Assembly (NCBI RefSeq): GCF_000478585.1
Contig: NZ_ARWI01000001.1
Span: 496,001-560,000 of the forward strand
DNA: 64,000 nt
DNA from: Thiomicrorhabdus sp. Kp2
GTDB taxonomy: Bacteria; Pseudomonadota; Gammaproteobacteria; Thiomicrospirales; Thiomicrospiraceae
Reading direction: 5' to 3'
Shown here: in pieces, positions 8,010-17,437 of the stretch
Numbering within the stretch: position 1 is the first letter of the stretch
How the letters are laid out: each line of letters begins with the position of its first letter
Translations under genes and position numbers: made by a program
The notes under the pieces: model-generated
Told to the model about the DNA's origin: nothing
The model's database searches: none
What the model saw: the letters and a program-made list of their open reading frames with translations, nothing else

Positions 8010-8800
8010 GCCGCCTCCTTCGCCGCTTTAATGAACCCACGCAATTTTTGAACTAAATGGGTAAACTCTGCTTCATAACGAATATCAATTGACCTTGGCC
8101 TTTCAAATGACACTTGTTCATGATGAACAATTCGTCCTGGACGGGTAGACATAACGTAAATATCATCCGCTAAATAAGAGGCTTCTTCTAAATCGTGAGT
8201 AACCAAAAGCACAGTAAATTTTTTTGCTGCTTGAAGTTCACTTAACATAATCCACAACTCTTCTCTGGTGAATGAATCTAAAGCACCAAAAGGTTCATCT
8301 AAAATTAGTAAGCTTGGCTCATGCACCAAGGCACGACATATTGAAGCACGTTGTTGCATTCCCCCTGATAACTCCCAAGGAAAACTTTCCTCGTAACCTT
8401 TTAAGCCAACTTGCGCAAGAAGTTCTGTCGCTTTTTTTATGTACGCTTGTTTATTTCTACGATATTGACGTTCATAGTCTGGGCTGACTTCAAAAGGTAA
8501 CAACACGTTATCAATGATATTACGCCAAGGCAGTAAGGTCGATTTTTGAAACGCCATTCCCACCCCAGAAACAGGGCCATTCACTTCTCTATTTGCCATA
8601 AAAACATAACCCAAAGTTGGGGCTTGTAGCCCCGACAAGAGTTTCATCATAGTTGATTTACCGCAGCCACTTGGACCGACAACAGCGGTAAAACTCCCTT
8701 TTTTTATAGTTAAGTCGACTTCATGAATAGCCATATCTTCAAGTTTCTCTGAGCCGTTATAGCTTAAAGAAACTTTTTCTAGCTGAATAAAATCTGACAT
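8006..8800 (-). CDS. ABC transporter ATP-binding protein (SsuB/TauB/ThiZ type)
   Basis: ATPase that powers the importer. 264 residues. Seen: Walker A GPSGCGKS (about 42-49), Q-loop AFQKSTLLPWR, signature LSGGMQQRASICRAL, Walker B LLILDEPFGALD and the switch histidine in LLVTHD. Sits between the permease (4-bp overlap) and the binding protein (3-bp gap). Confidence 0.92.
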   Translation of the reverse strand: MSDFIQLEKVSLSYNGSEKLEDMAIHEVDLTIKKGSFTAVVGPSGCGKSTMMKLLSGLQAPTLGYVFMANREVNGPVSGVGMAFQKSTLLPWRNIIDNVLLPFEVSPDYERQYRRNKQAYIKKATELLAQVGLKGYEESFPWELSGGMQQRASICRALVHEPSLLILDEPFGALDSFTREELWIMLSELQAAKKFTVLLVTHDLEEASYLADDIYVMSTRPGRIVHHEQVSFERPRSIDIRYEAEFTHLVQKLRGFIKAAKEAA

Positions 8801-8803
8801 ACT

Positions 8804-9805
8804 TTACATTTCTCGTTCTGATTTCGCCGGTAAATATGCTTCAGTAAATACTGATTCTGCAGTAGGCTTGTTTTTAAAATCGTATGTAAAACCAATCTGC
8901 TCAATTGATTCAGATAAACGCCCATAATCAACGCCACCAAATCCTTTTGCTTTTACTTCATCAGTAACTACGTTATCGTTAATACACATTTGTAAACGCT
9001 CTAACTCAACCGCTTCTTTTGCAATTTGGTTTTTAGCCATTACCGATTTAATTGCTTGATCAGGGTGTTCAATAGTGTACTTCCAACCTTTTATAGTCGC
9101 CTTAATAAAGCTTTTAACTACATCAGGATTTTTCTCAGCGTACTCAGGGTTAACAATTAGGGTGTTTCCGTAAAGTTTTAGTCCGTGATCCGCCATTAAC
9201 ATGACATTAATATCTTCTGGCGCAAGACCAATTTTCTTTAAATTTAAAAACGACGAAAATGAGAAACCAGCAATTGCATCAACACGTTTTTGTACAAGCA
9301 TTGATTCACGAACCGCAAAACTAACGTTATTTATTTCAACCTTTGAAGAATCAATACCCGATACTTTAGTGAATGCTTTCCACTGTGCATAAGCACCATC
9401 AGGAGCTGGCGCACCTAGAATTTTACCTTCTAAATCTTTTGGCGTTGAAACCCCTGTCTGTTTAGAACCAATAATGGCAAACGGTGGCTTGTTATAAACC
9501 ATTAATATCCCTTTCAATTTAGAATCAGGGTTTTGGTCTTTGAATTTAACTAAAGAGTTAATATCCGCAAATCCAAATTCATATGTTCCTGAGGCTACTT
9601 TAGGAATTGCATCTAGCGACCCCTTACCCGAATCGATTGATACATCTAAACCTTCTTCTTTATAAAAGCCTTTATCAATTGCTGTTAAATAGGCTGCGGC
9701 TGGGCCTTCAAATTTCCAATCTAAGGTAAACTTTATTGATGTATCGGCAAAAGAAGTCATACTTGTACAAGCTAAAACAGCGGCGAAAAACATTTTTAAT
9801 TTCAT
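8804..9805 (-). CDS. NMT1/THI5-like periplasmic binding protein
   Basis: Substrate-binding component of the same importer. 333 residues with a signal peptide ending near TSFA before DTS. Seen: the NMT1-family opening IKFTLDWKFEGPAAAYLTA and KGFYKEEGLDV, and the PEYAEKNPDVVKSFIKATIKGW region. The family binds flat heterocycles such as pyrimidines and riboflavin as well as sulfonates; purine or ureide binding is an inference from location between puuE and uraD. Confidence 0.88.
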   Translation of the reverse strand: MKLKMFFAAVLACTSMTSFADTSIKFTLDWKFEGPAAAYLTAIDKGFYKEEGLDVSIDSGKGSLDAIPKVASGTYEFGFADINSLVKFKDQNPDSKLKGILMVYNKPPFAIIGSKQTGVSTPKDLEGKILGAPAPDGAYAQWKAFTKVSGIDSSKVEINNVSFAVRESMLVQKRVDAIAGFSFSSFLNLKKIGLAPEDINVMLMADHGLKLYGNTLIVNPEYAEKNPDVVKSFIKATIKGWKYTIEHPDQAIKSVMAKNQIAKEAVELERLQMCINDNVVTDEVKAKGFGGVDYGRLSESIEQIGFTYDFKNKPTAESVFTEAYLPAKSEREM

Positions 9806-9903
9806 GAGAAACTCTCCGTTAATCTAATTTTTAATAATGAGTTAGTTAATGCTGACGCCGTTGCCAACGATTAGTTTTGAAAATATGAAAATATATAAAT
9901 TTA

Positions 9904-10830
9904 TTATTCTGGTGATGGATAGTGATTTTGATGCCAGTGTTCGGCAATTTGCTCACGGGTACAAACCCAAACGTCGGGTTTTGATTGAATATATTCAACA
10001 AAACGTTTAAGTGCGGCAAATCTACCAGGCCTGCCTATTAATCGACAATGCAGTCCAATTGACATCATTTTGGGTTCAGTTGCACCCTCTTCATACAGCA
10101 CATCAAAAGAATCTTTTAAATATTGAAAAAATTGTTCACCCGAATTAAAGCCTTGAGCCGTTGCAAAACGCATATCGTTTGCATCTAAGGTATAAGGAAC
10201 AATTAAATGGGGTTGGGCTTCTTTAGTCACTGGATTATCAACCCAGTAAGGCAAGTCATCTGCGTAAGAGTCAGCATCATATAAAGGTGTAGTTTGGGCT
10301 AAAATAAGACTACGTGTGCGCTCATTATTGCGACCAATATACCAACCCGCTGGTTTTTTCCCAGTCATTTTAGAGTGTATTTCTAATGCTCTTTGAATAT
10401 GCATTTTTTCAACCGCTTCTGGAATATTGCGGTAATCAATCCAACGATAACCATGTGAGGCTATTTCCCAGTCGGCCTCAAGCATCGCTTGAACAATATC
10501 TGGGTTACGTTGCATTGCCATTGCAACTGCAAAAACGGTTACTGGTAGTTTGTGTTGAGTGAACAGTTTATGTAAACGCCAAAACCCAGCTCGTGAACCG
10601 TATTCATAAACCGACTCAATGCTCATATGGCGTTGCCCAGGCCATTCCGATGCTCCTACAACTTCAGAAAGAAAAGCTTCAGAGGTTTTATCACCATGTA
10701 GGATGCAGTTTTCGCCACCTTCTTCATAGTTAATAACAAATTGTACTGCGATTTTAGCGTTACCAGGCCAGGACACTTTAGGTACTGTTTGTCCATAGCC
10801 AATTAAATCTCTATCGTACATTTTTGCCAT
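9904..10830 (-). CDS. puuE: allantoinase PuuE (polysaccharide-deacetylase fold)
   Basis: Hydrolyses allantoin to allantoate without the amidohydrolase fold of classical AllB. 308 residues. Seen: RDLIGYGQTVPKVSWPGNAKIAVQFV and NYEEGGEN, hallmark PuuE segments, and WEIASHGYRWIDY of the NodB-like catalytic core. A second ATG three codons in has better spacing from the AAGAG ribosome site and may be the true start. Follows puuD by 26 bp. CAGGCCTG at 10026-10033 reads RPG. Confidence 0.93.
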   Translation of the reverse strand: MAKMYDRDLIGYGQTVPKVSWPGNAKIAVQFVINYEEGGENCILHGDKTSEAFLSEVVGASEWPGQRHMSIESVYEYGSRAGFWRLHKLFTQHKLPVTVFAVAMAMQRNPDIVQAMLEADWEIASHGYRWIDYRNIPEAVEKMHIQRALEIHSKMTGKKPAGWYIGRNNERTRSLILAQTTPLYDADSYADDLPYWVDNPVTKEAQPHLIVPYTLDANDMRFATAQGFNSGEQFFQYLKDSFDVLYEEGATEPKMMSIGLHCRLIGRPGRFAALKRFVEYIQSKPDVWVCTREQIAEHWHQNHYPSPE

Positions 10831-10856
10831 CTCTTAACCCCTTACTCTTTTCATAT

Positions 10857-12041
10857 TCATTCCGCCTTAAATCCTTGATACCAGGCATTTAGCAATACTC
10901 GCTCTTGCTCCGTCATCTTGGTTAAATTTCCAATTGGCATGGCATGAGTTGTTACAGTCTGGGCATAGACCATATCGGCATGTCGCTCTAGATCTGCTTG
11001 AGTTTCTAACGCAACACCTTTAGGGGCTGATTTAAATGCAACATCCGTTGGTTGAACAGCATGACAAGTAGCACATCGTTGTTTTATAACAGGGGAAATT
11101 TGTTGATAACTTACGGCTGATACTAATGTAGTTTCTGGTTTTTTAGGCATGGTTAAGTAAGCAAGTATCGCCATTAAAATGGCCGCGGCAGGAAGCATCC
11201 ACACTTTCTTTTGACCACGATTTTTTAGATTAAAGTAGTGTCTAACAAAAACACCAATTAACGATATAGCCGCCAGCACTAACCAGCTGTATTCACTACC
11301 AAAAGTTAACGGATAGTGACCACTAATCATGATAAAAAGAACAGGCAATGTGAAATAGTTGTTATGCAAAGAACGTTGAAAACCACGTTTTCCAACCATA
11401 GGGTCTGGCACTTGACCATTTTCCATAGCACTAACCATGGTTTTTTGTGATGGAATAATCACAAAGAATACATTGGCGACCATAATGCTACCTATGATGG
11501 CACCAACATGTATATAAGCGGCTTTTGCACTAAAAAGATTAGTAAGAATAAAAGCAACGGCCGTTAAGCCCAAAAAGATAATCCAAAAGAATAGAGCGCC
11601 ATTTTCTACTAACTTGGTTTTACACAACTGGTCGTAAATAAGCCAACCAGCCAACATAGAAAACAAGCTAATCCCAATAGCCAAGCCTGGTGACATATCC
11701 GAAACAGATGCGTCAAGCAAGTACATACTTGGAGCAAGATAGAACACCAGAATCATCATGGCAAAACCAGTAATCCAAGTTAGGTAAGCTTCCCATTTAA
11801 ACCAATGTAAAACATCGGGAAGTTTTTCAGGGGAGTTTTCAAACTTTTCAACATGATAAAAACCACCTCCATGTACAGCCCATAAATCCCCAGCTACACC
11901 TGTATTTAAATCAGGTTTATTACGCTCTAAATTACCTTCTAGCCAGTTAAAATAAAATGATGCTCCAATCCAAGCAATCCCAACGATTAAGTGAATCCAC
12001 TTTACATTTAAATTTAACCACTCAATAATTTGAGGATCCAT
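10857..12041 (-). CDS. puuD: membrane urate hydroxylase PuuD with C-terminal cytochrome c domain
   Basis: Oxidises urate to 5-hydroxyisourate in the membrane, passing electrons to the respiratory chain rather than oxygen. 394 residues: about eight hydrophobic helices (opening VKWIHLIVGIAWIGASFYFN), a periplasmic linker, and a cytochrome c domain with the haem motif CATCH (about 322-326) and a distal HAMPIG methionine. This architecture is the PuuD family. It explains how urate oxidation can feed respiration. First enzyme gene after gntR on the minus strand. Confidence 0.94.
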   Translation of the reverse strand: MDPQIIEWLNLNVKWIHLIVGIAWIGASFYFNWLEGNLERNKPDLNTGVAGDLWAVHGGGFYHVEKFENSPEKLPDVLHWFKWEAYLTWITGFAMMILVFYLAPSMYLLDASVSDMSPGLAIGISLFSMLAGWLIYDQLCKTKLVENGALFFWIIFLGLTAVAFILTNLFSAKAAYIHVGAIIGSIMVANVFFVIIPSQKTMVSAMENGQVPDPMVGKRGFQRSLHNNYFTLPVLFIMISGHYPLTFGSEYSWLVLAAISLIGVFVRHYFNLKNRGQKKVWMLPAAAILMAILAYLTMPKKPETTLVSAVSYQQISPVIKQRCATCHAVQPTDVAFKSAPKGVALETQADLERHADMVYAQTVTTHAMPIGNLTKMTEQERVLLNAWYQGFKAE

Positions 12042-12093
12042 ACTGCTCTCCCTAAACGGTTTAGAATACTTATCCCAAACTTTAGGGATAAGG

Positions 12094-12780
12094 TTAGATA
12101 TCTTTTAATAAAGAATAAAGATCCGGCTCAACAGCCTTTTCATTAAGATGTAATCCATGTTCTATATGTTCAATATGCTCCATCATTAACTTTTCAGCAT
12201 CTTCTGGTTTGCCGTTTTGCATAACATTAACCAAAGTATTATGGTCAATACATGCGCACCCACCAGAACCAGGAAGGTTGTATTGCGAAACAATTAATGA
12301 GGTTCTAGCAATAAGCTGCTTGGCAATTTCGGCTAAAGCTTCATTACCTGATGCTTCAGCAATAAAAAAGTGAAACTCTGTCGATTTTCTTAAACCTTTT
12401 GCAAGGTTACCCATGTCAAACATACGGTTCTCTTCTCGAACCATTGCACTCAACATTTCTGCCTGATAATTTGTTAAGCGGCCTGTTAACTTTTTAGCTA
12501 AAGCACCTTCAATGATTTTACGAGCTTCAAAATACTGACCTACCTCTTCAGGCGCAGTTGAAACCACACTAGCACCCACGTTTGGTTTTATTTCAACAAC
12601 ACCTTCATGCGACAATCTCAAAAGCACTCTGCGTATAATCGTACGACTTACACCAAATATCTCGGCTAGTGGTACTTCTGTTAAACGCGAACCAGGCTGT
12701 AATTTTTGTTCAAGTATCACATCGAATAATCTATCGTAGATGACCTGCTCTTGGTTCTTTGATCCTTTAGATTTATCCAT
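12094..12780 (-). CDS. GntR-family (FCD domain) regulator of purine catabolism
   Basis: Winged-helix regulator with an FCD ligand domain. The open frame extends to 12879, but the ATG at 12780 has GGAAGGAG upstream while the longer version adds a hydrophobic, atypical leader, so I use 12780 (228 aa). Seen: HTH with AEIFGVSRTIIRRVLLRLSHEG and a C-terminal helical FCD domain. It lies 52 bp upstream of puuD and divergent from uraH. The palindrome TTGTNNACAA, fitting a GntR dimer, occurs three times in the shared promoter region and upstream of three other purine transcription units; that pairing is inference. Confidence 0.88.
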   Translation of the reverse strand: MDKSKGSKNQEQVIYDRLFDVILEQKLQPGSRLTEVPLAEIFGVSRTIIRRVLLRLSHEGVVEIKPNVGASVVSTAPEEVGQYFEARKIIEGALAKKLTGRLTNYQAEMLSAMVREENRMFDMGNLAKGLRKSTEFHFFIAEASGNEALAEIAKQLIARTSLIVSQYNLPGSGGCACIDHNTLVNVMQNGKPEDAEKLMMEHIEHIEHGLHLNEKAVEPDLYSLLKDI

Positions 12781-12835
12781 TTGTAAGACTCCTTCCAATA
12801 GAAAAACCAATATCAAAAACGATAATCTGACATTG

Positions 12836-12847
12836 ATTGTATACAAT
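12836..12847. promoter_or_regulatory. GntR operator 1 (ATTGTATACAAT)
   Basis: Perfect 12-bp palindrome 56 bp upstream of the gntR start, so probably autoregulatory and controlling the puuD-puuE-ABC-uraD run. Confidence 0.7.
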
Positions 12848-13033
12848 TTATTAAAACAATGGTAACTATTTTTTACCAATTATGAATTTATTAGATATTC
12901 TCATTGTAGTTTAAAGCAACCTCATATATACCTCAAGCCCCTATACAAGGCTTTTATCAGGTTTTACTCTATACATAGATTCAATACTTAATTTTAAACT
13001 TTTTTAGCCACTCATAGTGCAATATTAGGCAGA

Positions 13034-13045
13034 TTTGTATACAAA
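13034..13045. promoter_or_regulatory. GntR operator 2 (TTTGTATACAAA)
   Basis: Perfect 12-bp palindrome with the same core TTGTATACAA, in the middle of the gntR-uraH intergenic region. The 372-bp region 12781-13152 contains no gene and three such sites. Confidence 0.68.
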
Positions 13046-13098
13046 ACGCATAAAAATTGTGATTTCATGGATAATTAAATCTATTATTAAGAAAATAG

Positions 13099-13110
13099 AT
13101 TGTGTACAAT
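13099..13110. promoter_or_regulatory. GntR operator 3 (ATTGTGTACAAT)
   Basis: Palindrome with one central mismatch, 43 bp before the uraH start, suited to repress the uraH-xdh-guaD-transporter operon. Confidence 0.68.
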
Positions 13111-13152
13111 AAAGTCAAACATTTAAAACAAATTTGAAAGGATTTCATCATT

Positions 13153-13506
13153 ATGAGCGGACTCACTACTCATGTTTTAGACACTAGCTTAGGTTTACCC
13201 GCTCATGGAGTGACTATCAAACTCTATAAAATTACAGATAAGGGGCAAAGCCTAATTGCAGAAACCACTACCAATCATGATGGAAGAACAGACAAACCAC
13301 TACTTACAGCTGAGCAAATTACAACAGGCAAGTATCAACTGGTGTTTTCAATGGAGGATTACTTCAAAAAAACTCAGAACAACTTAGCGATGCCTTTGTT
13401 TTTAAGCGACATCCCCATTCAGTTTGGTATAGCTGATAGCACATCTCACTACCATGTTCCTTTATTAGTATCCCCTTTTGGCTTTAGCACCTACCGTGGT
13501 AGCTAA
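13153..13506 (+). CDS. uraH: 5-hydroxyisourate hydrolase (transthyretin-like)
   Basis: Hydrolyses 5-hydroxyisourate to OHCU. 117 residues, the usual size for the cytoplasmic form. Seen: N-terminal THVLDTSLGLPA with His7, the HYHVPLL segment, and the C-terminal tetrapeptide YRGS (114-117) that distinguishes HIU hydrolase from true transthyretin. First gene of a plus-strand operon reaching to 22492. UraD, its partner, is in the opposite operon under the same operators. Confidence 0.95.
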   Translation: MSGLTTHVLDTSLGLPAHGVTIKLYKITDKGQSLIAETTTNHDGRTDKPLLTAEQITTGKYQLVFSMEDYFKKTQNNLAMPLFLSDIPIQFGIADSTSHYHVPLLVSPFGFSTYRGS

Positions 13507-13533
13507 TTCATATTGATTTAAAGCGAGAACACT

Positions 13534-15087
13534 ATGAACTCAAACGATATTCAATTCTTTTTAGGCAAACAACAGATCAAAGTCAGTAGTTGCTCCCCCA
13601 CCTTAACGCTCTTAAATTATCTAAGAACAGAAATGGATTTGCCAGGAACAAAAGAAGGCTGTGCTGAAGGAGATTGCGGTGCTTGTACTGTGGTTTTAGT
13701 GGAGTTAAACGATGGTAAACTTACATACAAAGCAGTCAATGCATGTATTCTGTTTTTGCCCATGTTAGATGGAAAGCAGGTTCTTACCGTAGAACACCTA
13801 AAAAGTGACAATGGCTTGCTACACCCTGTTCAACAAGCCATGGTTGATAGCCATGCATCTCAATGCGGTTTTTGTACACCAGGCATTGCGATGTCGGGTT
13901 ATGCTCTATATCAAAATACTCGCCATTCCAAAACTCCAGAAAGCGAACTTAATCAAAACTACCAGGCCTGTCAAAACACATCTGAACAAACAGACTGTTT
14001 AAATAAAACCTTTGCAGGAAATCTATGCAGATGCACGGGTTACGGTCCAATTATTGAATCGGCAAAAAGCTTTATTCAGCACGCCCTTGAAAACCAAACC
14101 ACCATTGAACTGGAAAACGCGAATTTAATTAAACAATTAGAAAGCATTGCTCCAACAAAAGAAAAGTCATTTACGCACGCCGCCCAAACATTTATACAGC
14201 CCAGTAATATCACAGAGCTTAATCAGGCTTTGGATGCTAAGCCTTCTGCCCACTTATTAGCAGGCGCAACTGACTTAGGTTTGTGGGTTACGAAACAACG
14301 CAAAAATCTCGAAACGCTAATTTACCTCGGCCAAGTACCGGAGCTTAAACAGATTACTGAAACCGATAATTATATTGAACTAGGCGCATCAGTCACTTAC
14401 TCAGAGGCTTTACCAATATTAAGCAAGTATTTTTCACAAATGGAAGGCTACCTTGAACGACACAGCTCTACCCAAATTCGCAACTCAGGCACGGTTGTTG
14501 GCAATATCGCAAATGGTTCACCCATTGGTGACATCCCACCACCGTTAATTGCATTAGGCTCAAGCATTAAACTTACTAGTGTTCATGGTTCTAGAGAACT
14601 ATTATTAGAAGACTATTTTATTCGTTACGGAAAACAAGACCGCAAATCAAACGAATTCATTGAAAAAGTTCGTATTCCTATCAAACATAAAGGCTCTTTT
14701 AGTCTCTATAAAATCTCAAAACGTTTTGAACAAGACATTTCTTCTGTCAGCGCCGCTTTTTATCTTGAACTGACAGACAACATAATTTCGTCAATACGTC
14801 TTTGTTACGGTGGCATGGCGGCAACACCATTAAGAGCAAAACAGACAGAAACAGAACTACTTGGCAAGCCTTTAAATGAAGAAACAATTAACCAGGCCTG
14901 CTTAAAACTTAGTGAAGATTATCAACCCTTATCGGATTTTAGAGCCTCACAAGTTTATCGTATGACCGTAGCTAAAAATCTGTTACGTAAGTTTTTTATT
15001 GAACAAAGCGCCACCGTTAATAACTCAACAAACAGCAATAACATACCCATACAAATTTTACATACTGGAGAGCTTAAACATGCTTAA
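13534..15087 (+). CDS. xdhA: xanthine dehydrogenase small subunit (Fe-S and FAD)
   Basis: Carries electrons from the molybdenum site to NAD. 517 residues. Seen: plant-type [2Fe-2S] cysteines in CAEGDCGAC (43-51), the second cluster in CGFCTPG and CRCTGY, then an FAD domain with LLAGATDLGLWVTK and GNIANGSPIGD. Ends in an 8-bp overlap with xdhB. Two CAGGCCTG copies (13963, 14893) both read QAC. In the first, the octamer lies in a linker between the Fe-S motifs. Confidence 0.95.
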   Translation: MNSNDIQFFLGKQQIKVSSCSPTLTLLNYLRTEMDLPGTKEGCAEGDCGACTVVLVELNDGKLTYKAVNACILFLPMLDGKQVLTVEHLKSDNGLLHPVQQAMVDSHASQCGFCTPGIAMSGYALYQNTRHSKTPESELNQNYQACQNTSEQTDCLNKTFAGNLCRCTGYGPIIESAKSFIQHALENQTTIELENANLIKQLESIAPTKEKSFTHAAQTFIQPSNITELNQALDAKPSAHLLAGATDLGLWVTKQRKNLETLIYLGQVPELKQITETDNYIELGASVTYSEALPILSKYFSQMEGYLERHSSTQIRNSGTVVGNIANGSPIGDIPPPLIALGSSIKLTSVHGSRELLLEDYFIRYGKQDRKSNEFIEKVRIPIKHKGSFSLYKISKRFEQDISSVSAAFYLELTDNIISSIRLCYGGMAATPLRAKQTETELLGKPLNEETINQACLKLSEDYQPLSDFRASQVYRMTVAKNLLRKFFIEQSATVNNSTNSNNIPIQILHTGELKHA

Positions 15088-17437
15088 TAAGTCATTATCT
15101 AACGCCCCGCAACGTATGCCAAAAAGTATTAAATCGGGTGTTAGTGCCAAGGTAAAACACGACAGTGCCGACAAACATGTAAGCGGTGAAGCTTTTTATA
15201 TTGATGACTTGCCTGAACCGCGCGATTTATTACATGTTTACATTGCACAAAGTGAATATGCTCACGCTAAAGTACTCTCTATGGATGTTTCAAAAGTAGA
15301 AGCGTTTCCAGGTGTTTGTAAAGTTTTAACCGTAAAAGATGTAACAGGTAAAAACGATTTTGCCCCAGTTGTTGATGGCGACCCTATTTTTGCCGATGGC
15401 TTAGTTGAATACATTGGTCAATCACTATTTGCAGTTGCGGCAGATTCTATTGATATTGCTAGAGAAGCCGCTCAATTAGCGGTAATTGAATATCAACCTC
15501 TTCCTGCCATTACCACCGTTAAACAAGCACTAGAACAAAACTCTTTTGTTTTGGAATCTAAAACCTTTTTACGTGGTAATCCTGAAGAAAAACTCAATCA
15601 AACTGAGCACCGAATTCAGGGTGAAATTGAAATTGGCGGACAAGATCATTTCTACCTAGAATCTAATGTGGCTATGGCCATACCTGGTGAAGATAACGAC
15701 ATTAAAATTCACAGCTCCACTCAACACCCAACAGAAGTACAGCACTGTTGCGCTAGAGCCATTGGCTTACCAGACCACGCTATTCATGTTGAAATGCGCA
15801 GAATGGGTGGCGGTTTTGGTGGTAAAGAGTCGCAACCAGCCCTGTTTGCAAGCATAGCTGCCTTGGTTACACATCATACTAAACGCCCAGCAAAAGTGCG
15901 TTTAGACCGCGATGACGACATGATAATGACTGGCAAACGCCATGACTATGTCATTCAATACGATGTAGGCTTTAACCAAGAGGGAGTAATTGAAGCCATT
16001 GCATTTGAAGCCGCTTCACGCTGTGGAATGTCAGCAGACTTATCGGCATCCATTAATGATAGAACCATGTTTCATTTAGATAATGCTTACTATTTAGATA
16101 ATGTATCCATTATTTCACACCGCTGTAAAACACATACTGTTTCAAATACCGCTTTTCGTGGTTTTGGTGGCCCTCAAGGTATGGTGGCTATGGAACGAGT
16201 AATAGATGAAATTGCCTGCCATCTACAACAAGATTCCTTAACAATTCGCAAACGCAATTATTATGGCATAGTTGATAGAAATATCACGCCCTATCATATG
16301 CCCATTACCGATAATATCATTCATGAAATCACCGCGGAATTGGAAGCCAGTTCTGACTACAATAATCGTCAAAAAAGTATTATTCAATTTAACGCAAGTA
16401 GCCCATACATTAAAAAAGGGATTGCTCTTTCTCCCGTTAAATTTGGTATCTCATTCACAGCTACCCACCTTAACCAAGCAGGCGCTTTGTTACACATTTA
16501 CACTGATGGTTCAATCCACCTAAACCACGGTGGAACCGAGATGGGGCAAGGTTTGTTTACCAAGGTTGCACAAATTGTGGCCGAAGAGTTTCAGGTTGAA
16601 ATTGAACAAATTAAAATCACCGCTACCGATACCGCCAAAGTACCTAATACTTCACCTACGGCAGCATCTAGCGGCTGTGATTTAAACGGTAAAGCCGCAC
16701 AAAATGCCGCTATTATTTTGAAAAACCGTTTGATTGAGTTTGCCAGTGAAAAATATGCCATTGAACCTTCAAACATCTTTTTTACAGCCAATGGCGTTTT
16801 GGTTGGTGACGAGTGCATCGCCTTTAAAGATTTAGTAATGCAAGCCTATTTTGCGCGAATCTCACTCTCTACAACAGGCTATTATCAAACCCCCAAAATT
16901 CACTTTGACCAAACGATGGGTAAAGGTCATCCTTTCTTCTATTTTGCTTACGGAGCTGCCGTTTCTGAAGTAACTATTGATACCCTAACGGGAGAATATA
17001 AGGTTGACCGAGTGGATATTGTTCACGATTGCGGTGACAGCATTAACCCCGCTATTGATCTAGGCCAAATAGAAGGCGGGTTTATTCAAGGTATGGGCTG
17101 GCTTACAACTGAAGAACTTGTTTACGATGACTCTGGTCGCTTAAGAACTCACGCACCTTCAACCTATAAAATACCATCCTGCGGTGACCGCCCTAGAGAG
17201 ATGAATATACATTTACGCTGCGATGCCAATAGAGAAGATACCGTTTATCGTTCTAAAGCGGTTGGCGAACCACCACTAATGCTTGGAATCAGTGTTTTTA
17301 ATGCCTTAACTAATGCGGTAGCGAGTGTAGCAAATTACCAGGCCTGTCCAAAACTGGATGCTCCTGCAACACCTGAAAGAGTTCTGTTAGCGTGTGAAGC
17401 TTTACGCCAAAACAGCTTAGGAGAAACTCATGCTTAA
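15080..17437 (+). CDS. xdhB: xanthine dehydrogenase molybdopterin-binding subunit
   Basis: Large catalytic subunit oxidising hypoxanthine and xanthine to urate. I start it at the ATG at 15080, overlapping the xdhA stop by 8 bp with GGAG just upstream, not at the earlier in-frame ATG (14999) inside xdhA; this gives 785 residues. Seen: GGGFGGKESQ, the FRGFGGPQGM Moco segment, and AVGEPPLMLG with the catalytic glutamate. Ends in a second 8-bp overlap with xdhC of identical sequence. Confidence 0.95.
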   Translation: MLNKSLSNAPQRMPKSIKSGVSAKVKHDSADKHVSGEAFYIDDLPEPRDLLHVYIAQSEYAHAKVLSMDVSKVEAFPGVCKVLTVKDVTGKNDFAPVVDGDPIFADGLVEYIGQSLFAVAADSIDIAREAAQLAVIEYQPLPAITTVKQALEQNSFVLESKTFLRGNPEEKLNQTEHRIQGEIEIGGQDHFYLESNVAMAIPGEDNDIKIHSSTQHPTEVQHCCARAIGLPDHAIHVEMRRMGGGFGGKESQPALFASIAALVTHHTKRPAKVRLDRDDDMIMTGKRHDYVIQYDVGFNQEGVIEAIAFEAASRCGMSADLSASINDRTMFHLDNAYYLDNVSIISHRCKTHTVSNTAFRGFGGPQGMVAMERVIDEIACHLQQDSLTIRKRNYYGIVDRNITPYHMPITDNIIHEITAELEASSDYNNRQKSIIQFNASSPYIKKGIALSPVKFGISFTATHLNQAGALLHIYTDGSIHLNHGGTEMGQGLFTKVAQIVAEEFQVEIEQIKITATDTAKVPNTSPTAASSGCDLNGKAAQNAAIILKNRLIEFASEKYAIEPSNIFFTANGVLVGDECIAFKDLVMQAYFARISLSTTGYYQTPKIHFDQTMGKGHPFFYFAYGAAVSEVTIDTLTGEYKVDRVDIVHDCGDSINPAIDLGQIEGGFIQGMGWLTTEELVYDDSGRLRTHAPSTYKIPSCGDRPREMNIHLRCDANREDTVYRSKAVGEPPLMLGISVFNALTNAVASVANYQACPKLDAPATPERVLLACEALRQNSLGETHA

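Noticed and set aside
9290-9770. TTGTACAA palindromes at 9290 and 9763 inside the NMT1-like binding protein gene
   Set aside because: They are 8-bp palindromes inside coding sequence, with no promoter next to them and different spacing from the regulon motif.
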